From: Arbacia lixula
Taxonomy: Eukaryota; Echinodermata; Echinoidea; Arbacioida; Arbaciidae
Assembly: GCA_963669155.1 (NCBI GenBank)
Contig: OZ022586.1
Coordinates: forward strand, 1,313,938-1,377,937
DNA length: 64,000 nt
Direction: 5' to 3'
The position numbers and the translations under genes were made by a program. This document shows positions 53,791 through 64,000 of the stretch, in pieces (the first letter of the stretch is position 1; every line of letters starts with the position of its first letter). The notes under the pieces were generated by a model that had not been told where the DNA came from, searched no databases, and saw only the letters and a program-made list of their open reading frames with translations.

Positions 53791-56690
53791 AACACAAGTG
53801 TTCATAATCTTTCAGTACTGTATGAATTCCTGTTTCTGTTGAATATATTTTCAAAATAATGTGTATACCACATGTGTTCTTAAAATGCTGTGTATATATG
53901 ATTCTTTTGTGAATGTCAATCAGTCATGTTGGTCAATGCTGCATTTTGATTATTGAAGATATAATCATTCCTATACTGCCCTACTCTGACAAAAGGAAGC
54001 AAGTGACAAATCACTCAAATCTGGGTTTTTGGTATGCGTAGATTGTACCCAACATTCCCTACATACGGCCAAAATCTGGACAAGAAATATTAATCTTGCT
54101 GCGAAATTTTCAATCTAACATGATGTGGTGTTGCACTGACGCCAATGCAAGTGACAGATACATTTTGCTCATTTACAAGAACTGTCTCTCTTCGTTAGTT
54201 GCTTCCTTTTGTCAGATTAGGGCAGTATGGGCTTTGGACATTCCCAGAGTATTATTCAAACTTACTACTTTCACCCTGTATTGCTTCAAAGCAAAAAAAA
54301 AACATGATGTTGTCATAAAATGGTAGGTTAAGGAGTTAATATGTAATGTTGCAAATGTGAAATGTGTGTAGATGTTATGGTGTAGTGGTTGTGTCTGGAT
54401 ACCGGGTTCACAGATCTCCCAACATTTGGGAAATTTCAGGAAATTTTTGTGTTGCCAATTAAATTTTCAGGACGTTAAATAATTCCAGGAAATTTCAGGA
54501 AATCGATAATTATGAAGAGAGACCAAAAGTGTCCAAAAATTAGTGAAAATGTGCAAAAGAAATTGTAAAAAGTGTAAATAATAGAACTAATTTTCTTTCA
54601 GGCTGTACCGATCTATACGCCGTTAATACGTAGATCTAGCTGTACTTTTTAACTCTTTAACTGGAGTGTACATTCTACATTTTAACAAATTTGACACACT
54701 CAGGCCTGTGCATCATGTGTGCAATGGGACACTCACAATCCGTGTAAACCTCAGTGACAGTTTTTTTTTTTTTCGAAGAAGTGCAAAAAGCTTGCACACA
54801 TGTTAAAACTGGTCCATTGATATCCATTGATGGCGCTATTTTGTAACACCTGGAGCGATATGATATGAAGTGTGCTTGAGAACAACATAATAGTTGAGAT
54901 GACATTGTAAAATAATGTAAAATCAAATTAATACCATTGCTACTTATTAGTAGTGGTAGTAGATCATTATGTGCACAATCTTGTAGGAAGAAAGTGGATT
55001 TTTTTTATAATGACCTCTTCTTATAAATATCAATAAAAGTTTATAATGTTGGTCATATTCATATCATTATAAATCACCTTGACTTACAGAATATTACTCC
55101 ACTCATGAGAAGAATTATCATAGAGTTAACCAAAGAGTTTAATTGAATGGGTAAACAAATCAGGCCAAACATAAATTATTTCTTGCTCCAAAGTTGATAC
55201 ATTTTTACTATGATTTTGTTCAATTATGTTGGATTATACATACACTTAGTGTGTAAAGACATTTTTTGTTTGTTTTGTACTATGATTTTGTTATCTTTAA
55301 TTCACCAAATTTATTATGTCTTGTTCCCATTCCTGGTGACAACGTTTCAATGAGTGTTTTGTGTGTGAAGCGTATGTGCTGTGTTTTGTTATAATTTTAT
55401 ATAAAGATCATCTATGCATTACATTGAAATGAATCAGATTAGATAGGAATTAGATTTCATTTTGAAAAAGATCGAAGAAGCATTTCAGCAAGCTGTTAAG
55501 TCTTTGAGTGCTACTGGTGACTTTTTTCACACGTTTTACACACATTTCCCTCTGAGCAAGAGTTTATCTGCCACTCAGAGGATCGATGTCCGATGATAGT
55601 GAATGAGAAGACAGTATACTTTTCATTACATTTTCATGTTTCTCCTAAACGTAAATCTCTCATTTGAATAATTAAACCAATTTGTCTCTTTTTTTTTTCA
55701 TTTTTTCATTTTGTCAATTTGTCATTCTCTCTTTATCTGTTGTGGGTTCAACTCCAAACAAGTTTATTCTACTTTTATGTTGGTTCCACATTATCATAAA
55801 ATGTATATTTGTGTAAATGTTATTTTCATTCTTAAGCGTGTGTGTATGTGTGCATAAAAAAAAAACATACTGGAAACTGCCACATACCTCAAAGAGGAAA
55901 AAGGAGGGAGTGAGCAATTGTTGCAATGTTTACATTGACATTAATCGTACACAAGGCTCAAAACAACCCCCAAAGAAGATGACCATGACATTAAACAATC
56001 AAACTAGTACTTACATGTATTTAAACAGGAAGAAGAATGGTATGGCTTTAAATACAGTGAGAAAATTGATTGTAACACGGCATTAATTTGTATGGAGATG
56101 GAATACATGTATTAAGATTGCTGCAAAAGTATTGACCATGAATTGTTTTTCCTCACTGCTATTTATTATAGATGTGTATCAAAATGTTTTTACGCCCCCT
56201 TTTTTTTAGTAATAAGTGAAATTATCTATTCATTAATTCATCATGGCTGTGATCATCTGGATATGTTTGTTGTATAGGTTGTTAATGTTTTTGCTTAAAT
56301 CATCTCCGTCCCAATTCTTGAAAACTCTAACGAAATCATGTATTTTGAGATTGTTGTGTACCAAATTATCACTTGACACCTTGATGTAGAAGCATTGAAA
56401 TGTATGATAATTTTATCTTAGATTTTTAAACAAAAGATGGGTGGATGAAGTTGTAAATCAGGTATGTATATATACATTGATGTATAAATTTGTGTACTAA
56501 TAACTTATTGAAACACTTTATTTGTAAATAAAAAGACAATTGTATTCTGAAAACGATTCTTCAACCTCGTCTGCCTTATTTTGTTTTATTTTCAGTAGGT
56601 GTCATTTCGATTTTCACTTTTTTGTCAGAAAATTATTTCCTGTTTGGCGATAATATTTGTTTTGTCTGATCCCTCTGTTTAAATATCATA
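53790..56690. other. gene-free stretch
   Basis: AT-rich with short open frames only. No domain, RNA gene or clear transposon ends are recognised. Confidence 0.5.
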
Positions 56691-56734
56691 AGAAGAACCA
56701 CTGAGTGCGTGTTTATGAGAATGTGGGAGAAAGA

Positions 56735-56755
56735 GAGAGAGAGTGTGTGTGTGTT

Positions 56756-56841
<86 letters not shown>

Positions 56842-56848
56842 GTGTGTG
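56735..56848. repeat. long (GT)n microsatellite
   Basis: An almost pure GT run of about 90 bp, preceded by a GA run. Confidence 0.95.
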
Positions 56849-56999
56849 ATTACTGATATGAACACCACGGAGGAGAAAAAAAAAAGGGGGGGACAGTATT
56901 TACGGGAGGTGTAAGGATTGGGGTTGAGGGAGTCACTCATTTGAGATCTATACCCATCTCTTTCTCATCTCTTTCCTCCTCCCACACCCCGCCCCCTCT

Positions 57000-58600
57000 C
57001 TCTCCCCTTCTCCTCACCCCCTCACCCCCCTCTCTTTCTCTCTCTCCAATCACATATCAATGGAACGCATACAAGGTGGAGTTCCTGATTACAACATGTT
57101 ATTGGCTACAACGGCATAGATACAATGTCACTGGTCTAAAATATATCAATCACCGTTACCTTTATAGATATTCCATTTCATATTCAACTATCATATCACA
57201 ATTATCACCAGTTATATTCAAATTCAAATTTCAATACATTTTTTAAAACAAAAAGTGAAACTTGCCGACAAATAATACAAACATATTACAAGGAAAAAGG
57301 TGAGATAAATACGAATATGAATAAGCATAATTGTATGTTATTGCTGATTGATAAATTCCCTTTATTTCAACTTTTAATTGTACAGAGGAGGCCCATGAAG
57401 GAAGCTAAGCTTATCGGTTGATGGTCCCCAGGAAAGTAAATATCATAAAAGTTTACCAGGGCATCATGATGTCACGTGACAAATACTAATACAAGACAAA
57501 AGTACACAAAACATACACAAGTAGACAAAGACAAATATAAACAAAAATATGTTACATGAAAGGAGACAGAAGAGAGCGGGGTTCAATTTTGCAATTTTCT
57601 ACAGTGTTTATGGTTTTAAAGGTCGAATTTTAAGTTTACACGTTATATCACAATAAACATTAAAATCAATTTATTGATATATAAATTATAATGTAAATAC
57701 ATTGTGTTTATGCGTATGCAAGAATGAGGATATATTTTATTGACTCTATCGACTCCCTCTCGGGGTATGAGAGTTCAACATATTTACAATCATATGCAAT
57801 AACATGAATACGTATAAATACACAAAGTAAATAAAGTACATAACTTCTTCAGTATTTACAACACAAAGGGCACAGAATAACTACCCTGCATGGTTTATGG
57901 GTCATGATCGTCTGTATTTGCACATACGACCTGTGGAACAAACACTGCCATTGTAGATACATAGTGTCACGTGCATGGGCAGAGATGATCAGACTTAAAA
58001 CTACTTTTAAACAAATGATTGATAAGAATCAAATATTTAGACGTATCCCCATTAAAATGCAATAAAGGTATATACGATGGAGATAAGGTTTACGTGTAGG
58101 CATATCATTAATTTTTTAGTAGGTTCATATATCAAAGTTTAAAACGCATTTATGATAAGGATTCGTCCAAATATTCACGAGATCACCTGTTTTTTGCCTT
58201 CATGGTGATAACTATGGCATACTCAACGAGACCAGTAACCGACAAATGGTACAACAGTATAGAGAAGATGTTCTGTGTTGGCGATTGTGAGAATGCAATC
58301 GGACATACTTTTTGGGGAAAAGTAACACCTTCGATAACTTTTAAAGAAATCAAAAAGATCGTTAATTTGAACACTCAAACCTGCCACCTTAAATGTTTAG
58401 TACAACAGTTTTTGTGAGAACGTCCATTATGACTGGAATCACTCATTCGGCCACACATACTTCCTGTAATTTTGATGAAAATAATTGATTTTCAGTAATG
58501 ACGGACGTGTTTTTTCATATCTGCATCCATATCATACCAGACGTGATGTAAAGGTGAAACATATAATGGGATATTTCACCGTATAATTAAGTTGATATCA
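57000..58600. other. gene-free stretch
   Basis: TC-rich at the start (56950-57050), then AT-rich. A 71-aa frame at 58202-58417 has no recognisable domain and no support. Confidence 0.5.
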
Positions 58601-58613
58601 ATAAAAGCAGACG

Positions 58614-58981
58614 CATGAAAGAAACATATGAGTGAAGGTCTGATGAAAATCCGTCAAAAAAAACGTTTTGATTTTGTGACGTCAGGTGCGAGGTGCTCTC
58701 ACATTATGTTTACGTGTACACTTTCTTTAAATGTCAAATTTCTCAAAAGGATATGCATCATTTTACCTGCGCATCATTAGAAACGCACTTTTAAACACAT
58801 ACCTCTATGAAAAATATTCATTCCGTTGTCAAAAACAGAAAAAGAGCAAGTTTATGGAATCATACAGCACATGTGCGAGCACCTCGCATATGACGTCCAA
58901 AATTTAAATTTCAAAAGATCATATAACTTTCTTTTCCTTTGACGGGTTTTGTCAAACCTTCACTAATATGTTTCTTTCATG
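58614..58981. mobile_element. fold-back family 11
   Basis: CATGAAAGAAACATATGAGT at the left and ACTAATATGTTTCTTTCATG at the right. Arms pair inward through GTGACGTC and GCGAGGTGCTC blocks. GGTGAACTATCCC words follow at about 59015, 59130 and 59580, which suggests further fragments. Confidence 0.75.
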
Positions 58982-59029
58982 TTTTTGCTTTGATTGAAGC
59001 CAACTTATCTTCAGGGTGAACTATCCCAT

Positions 59030-60660
59030 TTATAATCAGTTAATATCCGTATATCCGTAAAATGATGCATATCCTTTTGAGAAATTTGACCTTTTTCTGA
59101 TTTGATTGAAACCAACTTATCTTGAGGGTGAACTATCCCTTTTATAATCAGTTATATCCGTACACGTCCATCTTGTTTTACGACAAGGGCATAACTTGAA
59201 ATGGGAGCCGATGTATGACCTCAACGTCACCTGGAATGTGTATTGATTTTCGAGAGGAGGCGGATCGTATGAGCTGAATGACCCCGTCAGACGGCTAGAC
59301 AGACTGTTCCACCCTTCAATGTCCAAGGTACGAGCACAATCAATGCGGGTTAGTCTTAAGCTTAGGGTTCATTTACTTTCATTAATTCTACAATCAAGAG
59401 GAAGTCGAATAAATGATAGAGAATATGGAGATTGAATGCTACAAGATGGGCGTATGTTTAATATCAGATGGTTTGTGTCATCTTGTTTAATATCTTGAAA
59501 CAGTGCGTGTGTGTGTCCACATGCCCTCGGACGAATTTTCGTCGAACTTCTTCTGGTTTTATTGAAGCCAACTTTTCTTCAGTGTGAACTATCCCTTTAA
59601 CCAGGTAAATGCAGAGTATAGGTTTATATATCATTTCAGATTGTTTTTTAGTCCATGTAACTCCTCGTTAATCTTGGATGTGTCACCGTGAAATCATACC
59701 ACTGAACTTAAGTCATTGACATAGCCAGTGTTGGCTTCTTGACTACGAGTCGCGCGTTCTTAACATTTAGCTTTCAGCTCGGTTTCTTTCACGTCCCAAA
59801 CACAGTCATCGGTAATCATTATAACTATATTGTTTCCCCTAAATGGCCTGAATCTCGACACACTCACTGTGATCTAGCGTACAGATTGTATCAATGTGGG
59901 TGATTGAGGTGGTTGGAACCCCCGACTGAACATTGTGTTAATAGTCAGCTAGACATTTTGATTTACATATTATATGCTCAATACCCAAAACAGAAGTATC
60001 CTATCCGATGACTGAGGAAATCATATCACGAAGCCTCTTGCAAAGGATGAAAGAAAGTTTTCTATTTAAAAAACAAAACAAAACAAAAAACAAGGAGGTT
60101 CGCGAACCACCAGTCTCGCCTGATTTCGCGATCAGTAAACATGCGGGAAAAAGTAGAGCAAGTTAAACCGAAACTTTCAGAAAAATGAGGCACATGGCCT
60201 CATATCATTCAACCCTTTGACCTCATTATCCCCATCAACATACATGTGGTATTACCCCCGGGTATTACCCAAGGCTCATTTGTACCGATTAGGAACACAA
60301 CTGATGCAGAAATAAAGCAATAAGAGGAAGTTAAATCAAAACTTTCTTTTTTTTGTAACAGATTAACAATTTCAAAGACCATCAGACTAACATGAAAAGT
60401 GATTCGTAGGCCTCGGCCTCAGCTGAGACACATTAAAAAAAAAAACGTCCCTGGTCACGTGATCTGCCTCGTTTATCAACCAATAAAAGTAACACAACGG
60501 ATATTATAACCTTATCTAGTTTTATTGATGTCATAAAACAAGATTGATGTAAGGTTATGAGCCGATAAAGAAGTCACCCTTGACCGTCCTTGTATCACAG
60601 AACATCCAGCTATGGACATCGAAGTAAACAAATCCTGTAATTCAATCAATATCCTGCTCT
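59030..60660. other. gene-free stretch
   Basis: Contains scattered fragments of family 11 (near 59095-59140 and 59556-59600). No gene is recognised. Confidence 0.5.
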
Positions 60661-60665
60661 TCCAT

Positions 60666-60765
60666 GCCATTATACCGGCAAGATACCTTACATGTTTTAA
60701 ACGACTCTTAATTGCCATTATACCGACAAGATACCTTACATGTTTTAAACGACTCTTAAATTGGC
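60666..60765. repeat. 48-bp direct duplication
   Basis: GCCATTATACCGGCAAGATA and TACATGTTTTAAACGACTCT occur twice in tandem. It explains the internal repeat in the minus-strand frame here. Confidence 0.85.
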
Positions 60766-60907
60766 ACAAGAGATTTCGGTAGTCTTGTACTATAGTATAA
60801 TTAAGTTGCAGGCACCCACACAGTTTGTAACCCATTTCTAGATTGTTTCGACTGTGACTGACGTGTACGTTCCCAATAACAACACGTGATTGTGCCACGT
60901 GCACCCT

Positions 60908-61066
60908 GGGGCCTGTTGCATAAAACTTACCATTGATGGTAACTTTGCTATTAATGGCGACTTCTAGGGAAACCTTGAATTTGATTGGCTGTCAAGCGAT
61001 ATTACCATGGTGGTTACCACTCATGGCAGAGTTACCATTAATGGTAAGTTGTATGCAACGGGACCC
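60908..61066. mobile_element. MITE family 2, copy C
   Basis: CTGTTGCATAAAACTTACCA at the left and TAAGTTGTATGCAACGGGAC at the right. GATTGGCTGTCAAG interior matches copies A and B in inverted orientation. Confidence 0.85.
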
Positions 61067-61070
61067 TGGG

Positions 61071-61652
61071 TCATGTTGCATATAGGTTTTCAATTATTGT
61101 AACTTACCATCAATGGTAAGTACCGTGAGCTCTCATTCTTGCACCGGTCGCCACGGTATTTACCATTGATAGTAAGTTACAATAATAAGCCAGTTCGTAA
61201 TTACAATTTGCGCATGAGCAGATGAAGGTCATAGTGACCAAACCAGCTTGTTGGTTTTTAAATCACTGAGATAAGCATCATCATTAATAAGTTATTTTAG
61301 AATATGCTTGTTATCCAATTTACAAAAGAACACCAAGGTGTTCAATCATGGGGTATTTGACAACAGGCCAAACGACAACAATTAGTTTACAATAAACAAT
61401 GTAATAGAAGCTTTCCCAATTGTTCACAGACCGTAGCCTACTATTCTTGTCACCTGTTTTTGAGATGGTTCCTTTATTAGAGGTTGAATATCGCAAATTG
61501 CTATGTCGGGTAAGCACATTACGTAACATCTCCTTTTGAAATGATATATTAATCAACTGCTTATCCTAATGAAAAAGGGAAAGGTCATAGTGACCAAACT
61601 TGCTCCAGAGCTAACTACGAACTGGTGTATTGAAAACCTATATGCAACATGA
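61071..61652. mobile_element. fold-back element, 582 bp
   Basis: TCATGTTGCATATAGGTTTT at the left and AAAACCTATATGCAACATGA at the right are exact inverses. Inner arms share AAGGTCATAGTGACCAAAC. It begins 4 bp after the family 2 copy and contains a separate smaller hairpin (AACTTACCATCAATGGTAAG, 61100-61185) related to family 2. Confidence 0.8.
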
Positions 61653-62235
61653 AGCAGATGTTGGAATAGGACATGCATATTCAACGTCACAGTTACAGTT
61701 ACAGTCGTAGCAAACTGAAACTCTCTAATGTGCTCAATGTTTACTTCTAAAACTGGATCAACTGGTCAGGTTCTAAATATGACTTAGTTTCACCAATCAT
61801 TAGCCTTCATTTGTGAACTGACAACAAATTAAAAAGCAACATTAATTCACACATTTTATACAACTCTTGATTAGAGTGCTACTGATATCTGTAGCAGCAT
61901 ATTGGAGCATGCATTTTTTATTGAGTCTATAACTTCACTATGTTCTTGGCTGCAATCATGTGACTATTCACTGTCATATCAAATAGAGATTTGCCATCAC
62001 CTCTGCTCCATGCTTGATTTTGACTTTATTTTGAGTTAGGTTCTGCATGAAAGATTCAACATGATATTCGGATAGACCTTCATGTCCAAAACTTGAATTA
62101 TATTTCATATTAGTTCATATTCGATATTTCTTCCAGTTTTGTTTTCACAATGGCAACATTAATTTATCCCTTTCAAAGAAAACTGTAAAAGTGTTTGGTC
62201 TTGTCATTATATCCTATGAATGTCGTATGTTGATA
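61653..62235. other. gene-free stretch
   Basis: AT-rich, nothing recognised. Confidence 0.5.
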
Positions 62236-62238
62236 TTG

Positions 62239-62385
62239 TTTAATGCTAAATATGTTACTCATTGCGGATAATTGGCTAGTGATAATCGTTTGTCTCGCAA
62301 TATAAGGTGAACGGAATCCAAAAAAAAGATCACGACGTTTCGTGCGCTGCTGCAACACTTCGTCGGGTGTGATCCAAAATTGTAG
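62239..62385 (-). mobile_element. dispersed repeat with hammerhead-like core, copy 2
   Basis: Matches 35437-35575 over about 140 bp. On the minus strand 62334-62366 reads CCGACGAAG ... GCACGAAACGTCG. The GAAAC half is intact, while the other half has C where U is expected in CUGA. Confidence 0.5.
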
Positions 62386-62950
62386 TAAATAAGTCAGTTA
62401 GTAAGTAAGTAGTAGATATTGTTTGTTCAACAAAGCTTTTATTTTGTTCGTATACTTAAATCATCCCGTTCTGTGTTGTGAATGATTGTGCCCCCACTCA
62501 ATATTTAGTTCTGCTTTCTATAAACGTCACTCTTCATTCTTTTCATCTAATTTATTATCGATCTCGATTTCTTTTAATTTTAGCATGTACTTGCTTCTTT
62601 CTTTCTTTCTTTTTACATTTCACACCCTTCATATTCCTCTCCATGCCTGTATATTCTTTACCATGTTAAAGCACGTTTTCTTTCCCCCACTATTCATTCT
62701 CGTCACGTTCTTGGAGCTGAAATGCAAACACTGTCTGAAAAAAATTATCCAGTAATGCGCATAACATTCCTTGCCCATATTATTTACAAAGAAGATAAAG
62801 ATGTGCAAATACCATCCGCTGATGTAGTTGAAATCAGTTATGGACACACAGGTCTCTATAACTGTATTATTTTCTCGACAGAGCGTGAAATCCTGTCTGT
62901 ACATACGCGCGATGAATGTAGGCATTTAATACAAATACGACTAGTCCGTA

Positions 62951-63108
62951 TCCCTCTCTCTCTCCCCCCTACCTCCTCCCCCCCCCCCCCCCCCTCTCCC
63001 TCTCTCCCTCTCTCTCTCCCTCTCTCTCTCTCCCCCTCTCTCCCTCTCTCTCTCTCCCTCTCTCCCCCCTCTCTCTCTCTCTCCCTCTCCCTCTTTCTCT
63101 CTTTCTCA

Positions 63109-63140
<32 letters not shown>

Positions 63141-63198
63141 CCCTCTCTCTCTCTCCCTCTCTCTCTCTCTCTCCCCCCCCCCTCTCTCTCTCTCTCTT
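62951..63198. repeat. (TC)n microsatellite with C runs
   Basis: About 250 bp of CTCTC and CCCC runs. The Ser/Leu/Pro-rich and Glu/Arg-rich open frames are artefacts. Confidence 0.93.
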
Positions 63199-64000
63199 CA
63201 CACTCAATACTTTCGAAATTTACACATACAATCACACTTAGCCACATCATTGCCAGAATAAACCATTTATTATCTGATTATACACCACTGCTACATTATC
63301 ACGGACTTTTCATATCCCACCATCCTATTTGCACATAATGACTTGAATAATTATAAATGTATTGTTAATTTTTATAAATTGTAATTTTCCTAAACCCAAA
63401 GATATATATTTTTTTACTTATTTTTTTTTTTTTTTTTTTCAAATACTGATACAGAGAATACATGTATCTACATAATTATGACATTCAATCAAGTTGAGGT
63501 AAAATCAAGTAGAGCAAAAATATATACATTCCCGAATTCAGTAAAATCGAAATAATCGTATAAATCGATGATGAGGTCAATACAAAATTGCTGTTTCATA
63601 AACATTCCAGTACTGCAATGCTTTTTAAAAGAAGAAAGTAACCATTTTTTTTATATCCATGAGCAAAATGTGTCGTGTCGCCGATGCAACATCACATCCT
63701 CGAAAATTGAATATCTGACAGCAAAATAAAAAATTTCTTTTCCTATTTTGCTTGTCACAGGGATGCTAGGAATAATTTTAGATTTGAATAATTTGTTTTA
63801 GCTTCCTGTTTTTTTTTTTTCAAAGTAAGATAAATCTTGCATACAAAATAAGCGAAAACATTACAGTATTACGTTATGTACACTTACGCCTATAAGGCGT
63901 ACGATATAAACCAGACATCTTTAATCGTGGCATACACAATGAAACAAGGATATCATGTTTAATGACATTTCTTTCAACTTTTTTTTTGTGCAAATAACAT
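63199..64000. other. gene-free end of window
   Basis: AT-rich with T runs near 63421-63439 and 63810-63820. No gene is recognised. Confidence 0.5.

Noticed and set aside
58202-58417. 71-aa frame with several Cys and Trp residues
   Set aside because: Short, no recognised family and an isolated position. Not enough to call a gene.
60512-60904. 130-aa minus-strand frame
   Set aside because: No recognisable domain. Its internal repeat comes from a 48-bp DNA duplication and there is no splice or start support.
62722-63261. 179-aa + strand frame and 93-aa minus-strand Glu/Arg-rich frame
   Set aside because: Both depend on the TC microsatellite. The unique part has no domain or splice support.

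Overview
The window is animal nuclear DNA. It is intron-rich and AT-rich, with canonical GT-AG introns, microsatellites and many short inverted-repeat transposons. It carries two C2H2 zinc-finger genes and one ankyrin-repeat TRP channel gene, all on the + strand. The mix of gene families and dispersed repeats suggests a marine invertebrate, most likely a deuterostome such as an echinoderm. That is an inference, because nothing here fixes the species.

Layout. 1-5.0 kb is gene-free and holds several fold-back elements. 5.0-9.2 kb is zinc-finger gene A (coding exons 5999-6101 and 7442-9213; 624 aa, 19 fingers). 9.2-14.7 kb is gene-free and made largely of fold-back transposons, including a nested 1.35 kb element at 13.3-14.7 kb. 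14.7-19.1 kb is zinc-finger gene B, a tandem duplicate of A that shares its upstream block, its splice phase and a 103-nt first coding segment. Gene B is interrupted by a 2-nt deletion inside finger 6 and ends in a second, decayed copy of its own module. 19.1-22.7 kb is gene-free.

22.8-51.6 kb is a 20-exon TRP-type cation channel gene. Exon phases join without a break into 2,955 nt (984 aa): a basic N-terminus, about four to five ankyrin repeats, S1-S6 with a pore, a coiled coil, a poly-Gly run and a Pro/Ser-rich tail. 51.6-64 kb has no recognisable gene. It holds tandem repeats, fold-back elements and simple sequence.

The most unusual signal is in the TRP gene. At five exon edges (donors of exons 6 and 15; acceptors of exons 12, 16 and 20) the splice junction and adjoining DNA have been copied in tandem, from one extra copy to 27 extra copies in a 3.4 kb array. 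Four of the five carry a real piece of coding exon behind or before the copied splice site; the exon 6 case copies mainly the donor. Many copies keep a good polypyrimidine tract and AG. If used they would add in-frame stops or a different short C-terminus. The main question is whether these decoy splice sites are neutral minisatellite debris or affect channel isoforms.
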